Source: Thermoflavimicrobium dichotomicum (GTDB lineage Bacteria > Bacillota > Bacilli > Thermoactinomycetales > Thermoactinomycetaceae). From it: a DNA stretch of 64,000 nt. The stretch is taken from assembly GCF_900114055.1 (NCBI RefSeq), contig NZ_FORR01000008.1, forward strand, positions 1 through 64,000, written 5' to 3'. Positions 35,616 through 45,908 of the stretch are shown here, one piece after another. Position numbers and translations under genes: made by a program. The first letter of the stretch is position 1. Every line of letters starts with the position of its first letter. The notes below the pieces were generated by a model. That model was given only the letters and a program-made list of their open reading frames with translations. It was not told the DNA's origin and ran no database searches.

Positions 35616-38069
35616 ATGAATACGATGGCAAACAAATGGAATGGTTTCATAGATAAATGGGTAAGGCTTGGAAAGAGTAAGCAAAAACGGTGGATGTATC
35701 GTTTTGTTCATATGTGGAATGTGCCTGTGATTTGTATGGGATTTTTACTTGGAAGAGCCATGATTTTGGAATCGGTCTCACCTTTTGCTGTAGCTTATCT
35801 GGGGGCGATGTTTTATTTAGGGAGAAAGAGTTGGCCAATCGTCATGCTGGCTTTGATATCAGGAGCGTCTACGTTAGATATGACACAAACTACACGTATT
35901 TCCTGTTTTCTGGTATTACTTCTTTTCATCCAAAAGATATTTTCCTGGGCAGGCAAAGGACAAATCTATCATGTCCCTTTCATGGTGCTACTGACCAGCA
36001 CCGTGGGCCACCTTTTGTACTTATGGTGGGGAGAATCAACCATATATCAGTGGATGTTGTCAGGGTTGGATGTTTTGCTTAGCTGGATTCTCAGTTTCAT
36101 TTTTATTCGTGCTCTCCCTTTATTTACAATTAAGAAGAAACGATTAACCCTGCGCACAGAAGAAATCATTGGTTTGGTTATTTTAATGGGTTCAGTCATG
36201 ACTGGGACTATGGGTTGGTTTATATGGGACCTGTCTGTTGTTCATATTGTTTCCCGCTATCTGGTTTTGGTCCTGGCTTTTACGGGTGGAGCGATGCTTG
36301 GAGCATCGATGGGTGTCGTCACAGGGATCATATTATGCCTGTCAGATCCACAAGCCATGTTGGAAATGAGTTTATTGGCTTTTGCCGGTTTGCTGGCTGG
36401 GCTACTGAAAGAAGGAAAGAGAATAGGTGTTTCACTTGGATTCATATTTGGTTCGTTGATGATCCATTTGTATGAAGGAACCACTTTAACCCTGTGGATC
36501 TCTGGAATCGAATCAGCCATGGCGATCCTTTTCTTTTGGCTTACACCTCAAATGGTTTATCAGGGAATTGCCAAGCTGATACCAGGAACACCAGAAAATC
36601 AATCCGTACACCAAGATTACGTTCGGCGTTTGCGTGATGTGACTGCTGCCAAAGTAGGGCAGTTTACGGATTTGTTTTATGAACTGGCCAGCAGTTTCCG
36701 AACAGATACAGCAAAAGAGCGAAAAGAAGACGAGGATTTTGTTCATCAGATGATGACAGATGTGATGGAGCAATCTTGTTTGGGCTGCCATCGTTTTAGT
36801 CAGTGTTGGGAGCAAAATGTGATGAGAACATATCAAGGGATGACAGATTTAATGACGTTAGTCGAAATGAAAGGAAATCCAATCCATTTGGCGGCTCCGC
36901 GCGAGTGGGTTGAGTATTGTGTGCGCCCTGAGAAGGTACTGTCTGCGATTCAGGATCAATATGCTTACTATGAACAAAGTATTTATTGGAAAGAGAAAAT
37001 GAAAGAATCACGCCGGATTGTTTCAGAACAACTGGCTGGTATGGCAGAAGTGATGGATAAGTTGGCCCAGGAAATTAGGCATGAAACGCAAGTTCAAACT
37101 GCTCAGGAAGAACAAATTCATGAGGCTCTGGAAGAGTTGGGTTTATCGATTCAACGGGTTGATATTATTAGTTTGGAAGAAGGAAAGGTTGAAATTGAAG
37201 TGATTATGCCACATCCCGATGCATTTGATGAGTGCAGGAAGCTGGTTGCACCTGTTTTAACTGAAATTATAGGTGAACCTATTGCAGTTTTTAGGAAGGT
37301 GATACAGGATCGTACATCAAATGCAGTTATTACTTTAGGTTCTGCCCAACGTTATGAATTGAAAACAGGGGTAGCCACTGTTGCCAAAGGTGGTGGATAT
37401 GTATCAGGAGACAGTTACTGTTATATGAATTTGGGAACAGGAAAATATGCAGTTGCTTTAAGTGATGGGATGGGTAACGGAGAACGTGCACAGGAAGAAA
37501 GCAGTGCAGCTCTGAAATTGCTGCGCCGTTTGCTGCAAGCTGGTTTAAATGAGGAACGAGCTGTAGAAACCATCAATTCGATTTTGAGCTTGCGTTCGAC
37601 GGATGAAATGTTTGCCACGGTGGATCTGGCCATTGTAGATCTCAATACAGCTCATACGCGATTTATGAAAATTGGTTCAACACCTGGCTTTATCAAAAGA
37701 GGCGATCAGGTGCTTACTTTGTTTTCTTCCAATCCACCGATTGGCATATTAAATGAAATTGAGATTGATTCGATTGAAATGGTATTACAACCAGGAGATC
37801 TGCTCATTATGATTACAGATGGAATTTATGATGCACCTGGTCATGCTATCAATAAGGATTTATTGATGAAACGGCTCATTTCAGAAATTGAAACCAAAGA
37901 TCCGCAAGGATTTGCTGATTGCTTATTGGAAAAAGTGGTTCGACGCCAGAATGGTCAAATTCACGATGATATGACGGTGATTGTGGCGAAGGTAGAGCGT
38001 TATACGCCAGAATGGTCTACGATTCGCATAACAGGGATGCCTCGTTTAAAACGGGCACAAATGGTATAA
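35616..38069 (+). CDS. spoIIE: Stage II sporulation protein E, SpoIIAA-P phosphatase
   Basis: An 817-residue protein (827 in B. subtilis). About ten transmembrane segments occupy residues 35-315, a central FtsZ-interacting and oligomerisation region follows (about 320-590), and a PP2C phosphatase domain ends the protein, with a metal-binding aspartate at D617 (ALSDGMGNGERA) and the C-terminal HDDMTVIVAKV. It dephosphorylates SpoIIAA to release sigma-F in the forespore and takes part in polar septation. The ATG at 35616 sits behind AGGGGTGAT; ATG 35625 is also possible. Confidence 0.96.
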   Translation: MNTMANKWNGFIDKWVRLGKSKQKRWMYRFVHMWNVPVICMGFLLGRAMILESVSPFAVAYLGAMFYLGRKSWPIVMLALISGASTLDMTQTTRISCFLVLLLFIQKIFSWAGKGQIYHVPFMVLLTSTVGHLLYLWWGESTIYQWMLSGLDVLLSWILSFIFIRALPLFTIKKKRLTLRTEEIIGLVILMGSVMTGTMGWFIWDLSVVHIVSRYLVLVLAFTGGAMLGASMGVVTGIILCLSDPQAMLEMSLLAFAGLLAGLLKEGKRIGVSLGFIFGSLMIHLYEGTTLTLWISGIESAMAILFFWLTPQMVYQGIAKLIPGTPENQSVHQDYVRRLRDVTAAKVGQFTDLFYELASSFRTDTAKERKEDEDFVHQMMTDVMEQSCLGCHRFSQCWEQNVMRTYQGMTDLMTLVEMKGNPIHLAAPREWVEYCVRPEKVLSAIQDQYAYYEQSIYWKEKMKESRRIVSEQLAGMAEVMDKLAQEIRHETQVQTAQEEQIHEALEELGLSIQRVDIISLEEGKVEIEVIMPHPDAFDECRKLVAPVLTEIIGEPIAVFRKVIQDRTSNAVITLGSAQRYELKTGVATVAKGGGYVSGDSYCYMNLGTGKYAVALSDGMGNGERAQEESSAALKLLRRLLQAGLNEERAVETINSILSLRSTDEMFATVDLAIVDLNTAHTRFMKIGSTPGFIKRGDQVLTLFSSNPPIGILNEIEIDSIEMVLQPGDLLIMITDGIYDAPGHAINKDLLMKRLISEIETKDPQGFADCLLEKVVRRQNGQIHDDMTVIVAKVERYTPEWSTIRITGMPRLKRAQMV

Positions 38070-38159
38070 TGCCACAATACAAAAAATTTCACAATTTGCC
38101 TTGCTAAATAAAAAGGAATAAGATAGGAAACAGAGAATTGAAATTAAGTCAGAATTAAA

Positions 38160-38182
38160 TCCCGGAGAAATCCGGGTTTTTC
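38160..38182 (+). terminator. Terminator after spoIIE
   Basis: CCCGGA and TCCGGG pair around a GAAA loop and run into TTTTT. Confidence 0.85.
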
Positions 38183-38202
38183 ATTATGAGGGGAAGGTTG
38201 CT

Positions 38203-39609
38203 TTGTTTTTAAAACGGTTGGAAGAGGAAATAAACAAATACCCATTACTTTTGCCTGGAGAAAAGGTATTGGTTGGTGTATCAGGTGGCCCTGATTCGAT
38301 GGCGCTTCTCTCGGGGCTTCGTCAACTATCTTCTTCGTATCAGTGGCGTTTGTATGTGGTACATGTCAATCATCAGCTTCGTGGGCAAGATAGTGAGGAA
38401 GATGCTGCATATGTAAAGGCTTATTGCGAGAAATGGCAAATTCCGTGTGAAGTCAGACGAGTGGATGTACTAGCTTCGCTAAAATCGGGTGGCAACCGAC
38501 AGGCTGCTGCCAGGGAACTTCGCTATCAAGCTTATTATGAGGTGGCAAAGCACTGGCAGATTGAAAAATTGGCCCTGGCCCATCATGCTGATGATCAGGT
38601 AGAAACGATTTTGATGAGGATGATTCGGGGAACAGGGGTTACTGGATTATCGGGAATGGAGCCGATTAGAAAATGGCGTGGTCTTTTCATTGTTCGACCG
38701 ATGTTAAAGATGAGTCGGGCAGAAATTGAACGATACTGTGAACAGGAAAATTTGGAACCAAGGCAAGATCAAAGCAATTTTTCTTTGATTTATACTCGAA
38801 ACCGAATTCGTCACCAGTTGATTCCAGTGTTGAAGCAGTTAAATCCAAAAGTAAAAGAGGCTATTTTGCACTTGGGAGAAATCGTGGCTGAGGAAGAAAA
38901 AGTTTGGATTGAGTTGGTTGAAGATGCTCTGAAAAGGGTAGTGTCGCAAAGAGAGGAAGGGCGAATTTGTGTAAATGTCCAACCGTTTCTTGAATTGCCA
39001 GTTGCTTTACAAAGAAGAGTGGTTAAACTAATATTAAGTTATCTTGTGAACGGTGGAACAAATGATGTTACACTCGATGCAGTTGAACGGATTCGGGCAC
39101 TTGCACAACAACAACATCCGTCAGGCATGATCCACTTATTGAAAGCAGTTCATGTTTACCGTGAATATGAGAAGCTTTGGTTCACTTTCAATGATCAGAA
39201 AAAGGTAGAGGATTCTTTGCTTGATATATCGATTCCTTTATCCATTCCAGGTGTGACCCCTATTCCCGAATTTGAGGGAATGATGGAGGCCATTCTTACT
39301 AGTGAACCGTTGAACAAGTGGACGAGAAATACAGCGGTGTTTGATGCCGATGAATTACCAACGGATCATCCCATTCTTGTTCGGTCAAGAAAGCCTGGTG
39401 ATCGGATGAGCTGTTTTGGAATGCAGGGAACAAAGAAACTGAAAAAAATTTTAATGGAAGCTAAAATTCCACGACACAAGCGACATCTTCAACCCGTTGT
39501 TATAACAGGAGACCAAATTTTGTGGGTTCCAGGTGTGCAACGTTCCAACATTGCACCTGTTTCATCCAAGACTACGCGATTTTTATATTTGATTTGGCAT
39601 GTGGAATGA
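38203..39609 (+). CDS. tilS: tRNA(Ile)-lysidine synthase
   Basis: A 468-residue N-type ATP pyrophosphatase. The PP-loop SGGPDS is at residues 27-32. ALAHHADDQVETILMR and the TilS C-terminal domain (FDADELP, VRSRKPGDRM, KKLKKILMEAKIP) are present. It converts the wobble C of tRNA-Ile(CAU) to lysidine, so that ATA is read as Ile. The start is TTG at 38203 behind GAGGGGAAGG. hpt and ftsH follow as in B. subtilis. Confidence 0.96.
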   Translation: MFLKRLEEEINKYPLLLPGEKVLVGVSGGPDSMALLSGLRQLSSSYQWRLYVVHVNHQLRGQDSEEDAAYVKAYCEKWQIPCEVRRVDVLASLKSGGNRQAAARELRYQAYYEVAKHWQIEKLALAHHADDQVETILMRMIRGTGVTGLSGMEPIRKWRGLFIVRPMLKMSRAEIERYCEQENLEPRQDQSNFSLIYTRNRIRHQLIPVLKQLNPKVKEAILHLGEIVAEEEKVWIELVEDALKRVVSQREEGRICVNVQPFLELPVALQRRVVKLILSYLVNGGTNDVTLDAVERIRALAQQQHPSGMIHLLKAVHVYREYEKLWFTFNDQKKVEDSLLDISIPLSIPGVTPIPEFEGMMEAILTSEPLNKWTRNTAVFDADELPTDHPILVRSRKPGDRMSCFGMQGTKKLKKILMEAKIPRHKRHLQPVVITGDQILWVPGVQRSNIAPVSSKTTRFLYLIWHVE

Positions 39610-39664
39610 TGGGATGTTTTGCATCCTATAATACTTACATAATGGTGGAATTAGGAGGATATGC

Positions 39665-40204
39665 ATGCATCAAGATATGGAGGAAATTCTGATTTCAGAA
39701 GAGCAGATTCAAAAAAGGGTAAAAGAATTAGCTGCAGAATTAAAAAAAGACTATGCTGATTTAAATCCTCTATGTATTTGTATTTTAAAAGGAGCCGTTC
39801 CTTTTATGGCCGATTTGATCCGAGCGATGGATATTCCTCTTGAAATGGATTTTATGGCAGTTTCCAGTTATGGTGCCTCCACTCAATCATCTGGAGTTGT
39901 TCGGATTGTAAAGGATTTGGAAACATCCGTAGAAGGTAGACATGTTTTGGTTGTCGAAGACATAATTGATTCTGGCTTGACCCTCAGTCATTTGATTGAA
40001 TTGTTAAAAGCAAGAAACGCAAAATCAGTGAAAGTGGTTACCCTTCTGGATAAACCGGAACGGCGTAAAATAAACTTGTCTCCGGATTATTCAGGATTTA
40101 CGATTCCGAATAAGTTTATTGTGGGATATGGTATGGACTATGCTGAAAAATACCGCAATTTGCCTTATATCGGTGTATTGAAGGAAGAGCTGTATCGTTC
40201 ATAG
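39665..40204 (+). CDS. hpt: Hypoxanthine phosphoribosyltransferase
   Basis: A 179-residue type I PRTase (180 in B. subtilis). The PRPP-binding motif is [14 protein letters not shown] (E98, D99) and the N-terminal [12 protein letters not shown] loop is typical. It salvages hypoxanthine and guanine. In related bacteria Hpt also modulates FtsH, encoded downstream. The ATG at 39665 is in frame and follows TTAGGAGG. Confidence 0.96.
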   Translation: MHQDMEEILISEEQIQKRVKELAAELKKDYADLNPLCICILKGAVPFMADLIRAMDIPLEMDFMAVSSYGASTQSSGVVRIVKDLETSVEGRHVLVVEDIIDSGLTLSHLIELLKARNAKSVKVVTLLDKPERRKINLSPDYSGFTIPNKFIVGYGMDYAEKYRNLPYIGVLKEELYRS

Positions 40205-40234
40205 TTTTCCATACATTTGATCTTTGTTGACCTA

Positions 40235-40264
40235 TTGAGTATGAATGTTTGCCTATGATACAAT
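40235..40264 (+). promoter_or_regulatory. Candidate sigma-A promoter of ftsH
   Basis: TTGAGT (40235-40240), an 18-base spacer and TACAAT (40259-40264) precede the ftsH ribosome-binding site GAGAGGAGG. Confidence 0.55.
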
Positions 40265-40293
40265 GAGAGAAGTGGATTGAGAGGAGGCCAGGA

Positions 40294-42306
40294 ATGAAAA
40301 ATAACTTCCTCAGGCATGGAATACTCTATGTCATTCTTATTTTAGTAACCATCGGCGTTATCAATATGATTGCAAACTCCGATACACAAACTCAACAATT
40401 GAGTTACGATCAATATAGAACGAAACTGATGCAAGGGGAGTTCGCAAAGGTTACCCTGCGCCCCGAAGGGCCGACTTATCATATTGAAGGGGAATATAAA
40501 AGAGTACAGAACAACAGAGTCAAAAGCTTCGTTTCACGAGCACCAATGAGTGATCGTGTAAATGCGGAACTGGAAAAAGCTTATGAAAATGGGAAAATAG
40601 ACCGACTGGATGTGGAAAAACCCAAAGGAGATTCTGTTTGGCTTACTCTGTTTACCTCTGTCATTCCGTTTGTGATTGTTCTTCTCCTGTTTTTCTTCCT
40701 GCTAAATCAAGCGCAGGGCGGTGGCAGCCGAGTGATGAACTTTGGCAAAAGCAAGGCCAAGCTCTATAGTGAAGACAAAAAGCGGGTCACTTTTGATGAT
40801 GTAGCAGGAGCTGATGAAGAAAAAGCGGAATTAGTGGAGATTGTCGAGTTCTTGCGAGATAATCGCCGGTTTGCAGCAATGGGAGCGAGAATTCCAAAAG
40901 GTGTTTTGTTAGTGGGACCACCTGGTACAGGAAAAACGCTGCTAGCTCGTGCTGTTGCTGGTGAGGCGAAGGTGCCATTCTTCTCGATCAGTGGATCCGA
41001 CTTCGTAGAAATGTTCGTTGGGGTCGGGGCATCACGTGTGCGTGACTTGTTCGAGCAAGCGAAGAAAAATGCTCCATGTATCATTTTTATTGATGAGATC
41101 GATGCAGTAGGTCGTCAACGTGGGGCCGGTCTTGGTGGCGGACATGATGAACGCGAACAAACCTTGAACCAGCTGCTTGTAGAGATGGACGGATTTGATG
41201 CAAATGCTGGAATTATCATTATGGCAGCAACCAACCGTCCAGATATTCTGGATCCTGCACTGCTTCGTCCAGGACGCTTTGACCGCCAAATCCTGGTGAA
41301 CCGTCCAGATGTAAAAGGGCGTGAAGCCGTACTCAAAGTACATGCTCGTAACAAGCCTTTGGCGGATGAAGTGAAGTTAAGTGTCGTGGCTCAAAGAACA
41401 ACCGGTTTTTCTGGTGCTGACCTGGAAAACCTGTTAAACGAGGCAGCGTTATTGGCTGCACGCGCCAATAAGAAGCAAATCACCATGGAAGAGATTGATG
41501 AAGCAATTGATCGTGTTATCGCAGGTCCACAGAAGAAAAGCCGTGTCATTAGCGAGAAAGAACGTAAGATCATTGCCTACCATGAAGCAGGGCATACCAT
41601 TGTAGGTTATTATTGTGAGAATGCAGATGTCGTGCATAAGGTAACCATTGTCCCTCGTGGGCAAGCAGGCGGTTATGCCATGATGTTGCCAAAAGAAGAT
41701 CGATTCTTGGCAACGAAGAATGAGCTGCTTGACCGGGTTACTGGCCTGTTGGGTGGTCGAGTGGCCGAGGAGATCGTTTTTGGTGAAGTAAGTACAGGAG
41801 CAAGCAATGACTTTGAAAAAGCAACTGCTATTGTCCGGGCCATGATCACTGAATATGGCATGAGTGACAAACTGGCTACCATGCTTTATGGCCGTTCTTC
41901 TGGTCATGTATTTCTAGGCCGTGACTTGGGTCATGAGCAGAACTATAGTGACAAGATCGCTTATGAAATTGATATGGAAATGCAAGATATGATTCGCAAA
42001 TGTTATAATCGTGCGAAAGAGATCTTGCTGAAACATCGTGAGAAATTGGATCTGTTGGCACAAACACTGCTGGTGCGTGAGACCTTGGATGAAGAACAGA
42101 TCAAGCAATTGCTCGAAACCGGGAAACTTGCGGATGATGACGGGGTGAAGGTAAATATTCAAGGCAAAGAGGAGGCAAAAGAGGAAACTTCCTCTGAAGA
42201 AAAATCTTCTTTGTCTGATGACAAATATCCGCGAAGAGATTATCCTTCTCCAAGACCATATCCGCCGACAACAAGTCATATTGAAGATCAAAAAGATAAG
42301 GTTTAA
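40294..42306 (+). CDS. ftsH: ATP-dependent zinc metalloprotease FtsH
   Basis: A 670-residue membrane AAA+ protease. Two transmembrane segments (about 8-27 and 112-136) flank a small extracytoplasmic domain. Walker A is GPPGTGKT at 208-215, Walker B is [12 protein letters not shown], the SRH follows, and the zinc site is HEAGH at 430-434. The acidic, proline-rich C-terminus is disordered. It degrades misfolded membrane proteins and regulators, and in B. subtilis it removes Spo0E-like phosphatases. The ATG at 40294 follows GAGAGGAGG. Confidence 0.97.
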   Translation: MKNNFLRHGILYVILILVTIGVINMIANSDTQTQQLSYDQYRTKLMQGEFAKVTLRPEGPTYHIEGEYKRVQNNRVKSFVSRAPMSDRVNAELEKAYENGKIDRLDVEKPKGDSVWLTLFTSVIPFVIVLLLFFFLLNQAQGGGSRVMNFGKSKAKLYSEDKKRVTFDDVAGADEEKAELVEIVEFLRDNRRFAAMGARIPKGVLLVGPPGTGKTLLARAVAGEAKVPFFSISGSDFVEMFVGVGASRVRDLFEQAKKNAPCIIFIDEIDAVGRQRGAGLGGGHDEREQTLNQLLVEMDGFDANAGIIIMAATNRPDILDPALLRPGRFDRQILVNRPDVKGREAVLKVHARNKPLADEVKLSVVAQRTTGFSGADLENLLNEAALLAARANKKQITMEEIDEAIDRVIAGPQKKSRVISEKERKIIAYHEAGHTIVGYYCENADVVHKVTIVPRGQAGGYAMMLPKEDRFLATKNELLDRVTGLLGGRVAEEIVFGEVSTGASNDFEKATAIVRAMITEYGMSDKLATMLYGRSSGHVFLGRDLGHEQNYSDKIAYEIDMEMQDMIRKCYNRAKEILLKHREKLDLLAQTLLVRETLDEEQIKQLLETGKLADDDGVKVNIQGKEEAKEETSSEEKSSLSDDKYPRRDYPSPRPYPPTTSHIEDQKDKV

Positions 42307-42311
42307 ATGAG

Positions 42312-42340
42312 AACGAGGGGCTTCATCCCCTCGTTTTGTT
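42312..42340 (+). terminator. Terminator of ftsH
   Basis: AACGAGGGG and CCCCTCGTT pair around CTTCAT and are followed by TTGTTT. Confidence 0.9.
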
Positions 42341-42447
42341 TATTGTGGATTGGATGCATGATCAAGATTTAGATATTATTGCTTGTAACTCCAAACCTCC
42401 ATTGATATGATGAATTTGATTTTATTGGCAAAGCAGGTGTCTGTTTT

Positions 42448-43239
42448 ATGCTATTAGTGATGGATGTAGGGAACACTACTACAGTCTTTGGGGTTTATAA
42501 GAAGGATCAACTTCTTCATCATTGGCGTGTGCAATCAGACCAAAAGGCGACTGAAGATGAATATGCAATGATATTAAAAAATCTCATGTCTCATGCAGGA
42601 ATCGATTTTAGGCAGATAACAGGTGTCATAATTGCTTCAGTGGTGCCGCCTTTAACTTATGTACTAAGGACGCTCGTGGAGAAATATCTTCATATGAAAC
42701 CGATTATTTTGGGGCCTGGAGTAAAAACAGGACTCAATATTAAATACGATAGTCCACGAGAAGTGGGAGCGGATCGAATTGCTAATGCTGTTGCTGCTTT
42801 AGAACTATATGGTCCGCCTCTGATTATCGTTGACTTCGGTACTGCCATCACTTTTTGTTTTGTGGATGAGCAAGGTCATTATAAAGGTGGTGCGATTGTA
42901 CCTGGGGTAAAAATTTCAGCAGAAGCGTTATATCATCAAGCAGCAAAATTAACGCATGTAGAGATTGTAAAGCCAGAATCTGTAGTCGGACGGAGTACAG
43001 TTCAAGCTGTTCAAGCAGGCATTTTTTACGGGTATGTAGGTGTGGTTGATGGAATTGTGTCAAGGATGAAAGCATTGTTATCCCAATCACCCAAAGTTGT
43101 TGCAACAGGTGGAATGGCTGACCTTATTTGTAGTAGTACGGAAATGATTGATGTAGTGCATCCTTTTTTAACGTTAGAAGGGTTGCGGCTGATTTATGAG
43201 AGGAATCAGCCAAATCTTTCCGGGAAAAAAGGAGAATGA
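42448..43239 (+). CDS. coaX: Type III pantothenate kinase
   Basis: A 263-residue ASKHA-fold kinase. The phosphate motif DVGNTTTVFG starts the protein, GADRIANAVAA and the second phosphate motif VDFGTAITF follow, and TGGMADL is near the end. It phosphorylates pantothenate in the first step of CoA synthesis. The ATG at 42448 follows GCAGGTG. Confidence 0.96.
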   Translation: MLLVMDVGNTTTVFGVYKKDQLLHHWRVQSDQKATEDEYAMILKNLMSHAGIDFRQITGVIIASVVPPLTYVLRTLVEKYLHMKPIILGPGVKTGLNIKYDSPREVGADRIANAVAALELYGPPLIIVDFGTAITFCFVDEQGHYKGGAIVPGVKISAEALYHQAAKLTHVEIVKPESVVGRSTVQAVQAGIFYGYVGVVDGIVSRMKALLSQSPKVVATGGMADLICSSTEMIDVVHPFLTLEGLRLIYERNQPNLSGKKGE

Positions 43240-43267
43240 AAGAACGAGTGTTTGAAGGAGTGAAATC

Positions 43268-44137
43268 ATGAAAGACTACACTGTACGAGCGATTTCAGAA
43301 GATGGTTTGGTAAGAGGGTTTGCAGCTTATACCAAAGATCTGGTTCAAGAATTGCAAAAAAGACATCAGACAACTCCGCTTGCCAGTGCTGCGCTAGGAC
43401 GAACCGCTACCATGGGCGCCATTATGGGATGTATGCTAAAAGGAGAAAAAGATCGAGTGACGATTCAAGTCATTGGCGATGGACCGCTTGGAGCGATTCG
43501 GGTTGATGCGAATAGTCAAGGGGATGTAAGGGGGATGATTGACCATCCTGATGTCATGCTGCCCCTGAATGCATCTGGAAAATTGGATGTAGCCCAGGGG
43601 GTAGGGCAAGGAAATATTTATATTTTAAAAGATTTAGGCTTAAGAGAGCCGTATCGTGGAAGTTCGCCGATTATTTCAGGAGAATTAGGAGATGATTTTA
43701 CTTATTATTTTACAGCTTCAGAACAAGTTCCTTCATCTGTTGGTTTAGGTGTCCTGGTACACAATGAGCAGATTATCGCCGCTGGTGGTTATTTGCTTCA
43801 AGTGATGCCTGGGGCCAGTGAAGAGACGATCAGTCAATTGGAAAAAAATATTGCCAAGCTAGAGTCGGTTACTGGATTGTTTGTGGATGGAGTAACTCCA
43901 GAAGAACTATTACAGAGGCTCATGGGTGAAGGAACTGAAATTCTGGAACAAAAACCTGTTCAATTCCGTTGCCACTGTTCCAAAGAGAAAACAGAGGAAA
44001 TGCTGATCAGTTTGGGGAGAGAGGAACTGCTCTCGCTGATTGAAGAGCAGGGACAAGCAGAAGTTATTTGTCATTTTTGTAATGAGAAATATTTATTTAC
44101 CCGTACAGAATTGGAGCAGATATTAGCAAAACTCTAA
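43268..44137 (+). CDS. hslO: Redox-regulated chaperone Hsp33
   Basis: A 289-residue Hsp33 (291 in B. subtilis). The redox switch is intact: CHC at residues 235-237 and CHFC at 268-271, which bind zinc when reduced. Upon oxidation the C-terminus unfolds and the protein becomes a holdase. The ATG at 43268 follows GAAGGAGTG. The next B. subtilis gene, yacD, is missing before cysK. Confidence 0.96.
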   Translation: MKDYTVRAISEDGLVRGFAAYTKDLVQELQKRHQTTPLASAALGRTATMGAIMGCMLKGEKDRVTIQVIGDGPLGAIRVDANSQGDVRGMIDHPDVMLPLNASGKLDVAQGVGQGNIYILKDLGLREPYRGSSPIISGELGDDFTYYFTASEQVPSSVGLGVLVHNEQIIAAGGYLLQVMPGASEETISQLEKNIAKLESVTGLFVDGVTPEELLQRLMGEGTEILEQKPVQFRCHCSKEKTEEMLISLGREELLSLIEEQGQAEVICHFCNEKYLFTRTELEQILAKL

Positions 44138-44167
44138 TTGACAGACGATTCCGTTCACTGTTAATAT
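44138..44167 (+). promoter_or_regulatory. Sigma-A promoter of cysK
   Basis: TTGACA (44138-44143), overlapping the hslO stop codon, an 18-base spacer and TAATAT (44162-44167). Downstream, ACTCGGAATA at about 44192-44201 resembles the right half of the CymR box (ATMGGAATT in B. subtilis), so cysteine-responsive repression is possible. Confidence 0.6.
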
Positions 44168-44213
44168 AAACTTGATAAAAACAGTATATTTACTCGGAAT
44201 AGGAGGATATAAA

Positions 44214-45140
44214 GTGGCACGTGTAGCAAATAATATTTTGGAACTGGTAGGAGATACACCTTTAGTCAAGCTGAATCGGATCGTTGGAAAAGCAGATGCA
44301 GATATATATGTAAAGCTGGAGTATTATAATCCAGGAGGTAGTGTAAAAGACCGTATTGCGCTTAGCATGATTGAAGAAGCAGAAAAGCGCGGTGAATTGA
44401 AACCGGGAGATACGATTTTGGAACCAACGAGTGGTAATACAGGAATTGGTTTGGCGATGGTTGCTGCTGTTAAAGGATACAAAGCGATTTTGGTCATGCC
44501 AGATACGATGAGTTTAGAGCGGCGCAATTTGCTAAGAGCATATGGTGCTGAATTGGTATTGACTCCAGGCGCTGAAGGTATGGGTGGAGCGATTCGCAAG
44601 GCTGAAGAAATCAAGAAGGAAAATCCGCATTATTTTGTTCCACAACAATTTAATAACCCGGATAATGTAAAAGCACATCTGGAAGGAACTGCTCTAGAAT
44701 TGGTTGAGCAGGTAAATGGCCAGATCGATGCTTTTGTAGCAGGAGTAGGTACAGGCGGAACCATTACAGGTGTAGGACGCGTATTAAAAGAAAAATTTCC
44801 GAATGTACACGTTGTAGCTGTTGAACCTGCTGCTTCTCCAGTTCTATCTGGTGGTGAAAAAGGACCTCATAAAATTCAAGGAATCGGTGCTGGTTTTGTT
44901 CCAGAGATTTTAGATACATCCATCTATGATGAGATTATTCCAGTAACCAATGAAGAGGCGTTTGAGTGGGCAAGAAAAATGGCTAGAGAAGAAGGGATTC
45001 TGGCAGGAATTTCTTCAGGGGCAGCTGTGGCTGCAGCAGCGAAGGTAGCTCGTCGTTTGGGCGAAGGAAAGAAAGTAGTGGCCGTTGTACCAAGTAATGG
45101 AGAACGTTATTTAACCACTGCATTATATCAGTTTGAATAA
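44214..45140 (+). CDS. cysK: Cysteine synthase A
   Basis: A 308-residue fold-type II PLP enzyme, the same length as B. subtilis CysK. The PLP lysine is in NPGGSVKDR, the substrate loop is [10 protein letters not shown], and the GTGGTITG phosphate cup is present. It makes cysteine from O-acetylserine and sulfide. In B. subtilis, CysK also forms a regulatory complex with CymR. The GTG at 44214 follows AGGAGG at a good distance. Confidence 0.96.
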   Translation: MARVANNILELVGDTPLVKLNRIVGKADADIYVKLEYYNPGGSVKDRIALSMIEEAEKRGELKPGDTILEPTSGNTGIGLAMVAAVKGYKAILVMPDTMSLERRNLLRAYGAELVLTPGAEGMGGAIRKAEEIKKENPHYFVPQQFNNPDNVKAHLEGTALELVEQVNGQIDAFVAGVGTGGTITGVGRVLKEKFPNVHVVAVEPAASPVLSGGEKGPHKIQGIGAGFVPEILDTSIYDEIIPVTNEEAFEWARKMAREEGILAGISSGAAVAAAAKVARRLGEGKKVVAVVPSNGERYLTTALYQFE

Positions 45141-45164
45141 TCTGAGTCTGTCATTTATAACACC

Positions 45165-45217
45165 GGGGTTGCTTTTCTGTTTCGCTTAACTGGAAAAGCA
45201 GCCCCTCTGTTTGTTTT
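45165..45217 (+). terminator. Terminator of cysK
   Basis: GGGGTTGCTTTTC pairs with GAAAAGCAGCCCC (one mismatch) and is followed by TCTGTTTGTTTTT. Confidence 0.85.
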
Positions 45218-45317
45218 TATTTCTATAAACTGCTGATTTTCCCGATTCTGCAGTTTTTTCTTTTTTGCATCAATATGTTACAATAATACAATCAATTTTG
45301 ATGGGGGCGTGAAGGCC

Positions 45318-45887
45318 GTGATTCTAATGATTGATAATTATGATTCTTTTACGTATAATCTGGTACAATATTTGGGTGAATTGGGCGAAGAACTTCAAGT
45401 GGTACGAAATGATCAGACCACTTTGGAGGAAATCCAGGCGAAGCAACCAAAGATGATTGTGTTATCCCCAGGACCTGGTAATCCGGATACTGCAGGGATT
45501 TGTTTGGATATTGTCAGGCATTTGGCTGGAAAGATCCCGATTTTAGGTGTTTGTCTAGGACATCAAACCATTGCACAAGCTTTTGGTGGCAAGGTAGTAC
45601 GAGCGGATCAATTGATGCACGGAAAAACATCTCAAATTATCCATGATGGGAAAACTATTTTCGAAGGCTTGCCTTCTCCTTTTACAGCGACTCGATATCA
45701 TTCTTTGTTAGTTGAATATGAGACTTTGCCGGATGTGTTTGAAATCAGTGCGAAATCGGAAACGGGTGAAATCATGGCGATCCGTCATCGGTCATTCCCG
45801 GTTGAAGGCGTACAGTTTCATCCGGAATCGATTTTAAGTGAATATGGCAAAGAGATCTTGAAAAATTTTCTAACTGCTTATTGTTGA
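45318..45887 (+). CDS. pabA: Aminodeoxychorismate/anthranilate synthase glutaminase subunit
   Basis: A 189-residue class I glutamine amidotransferase. It has [20 protein letters not shown] (20 residues, identical to the family start), the nucleophile in GVCLGHQ and the His-Glu pair in [10 protein letters not shown]. In Bacillus this subunit serves both PabB (folate) and TrpE (tryptophan). The GTG at 45318 is chosen because it gives that start with GGGGGCG 10 bases upstream; GTG 45309 would add three residues. pabB, usually just upstream, is absent. Confidence 0.94.
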   Translation: MILMIDNYDSFTYNLVQYLGELGEELQVVRNDQTTLEEIQAKQPKMIVLSPGPGNPDTAGICLDIVRHLAGKIPILGVCLGHQTIAQAFGGKVVRADQLMHGKTSQIIHDGKTIFEGLPSPFTATRYHSLLVEYETLPDVFEISAKSETGEIMAIRHRSFPVEGVQFHPESILSEYGKEILKNFLTAYC

Positions 45888-45908
45888 AGATATAAGGGGA
45901 AGTGTCTG

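Noticed and set aside
41449-41907. Long antisense open frame (about 150 codons) within ftsH
   Set aside because: It is opposite a highly conserved coding frame, has no ribosome-binding site and no recognisable motif; similar shadows lie over metG, lysS and mfd.
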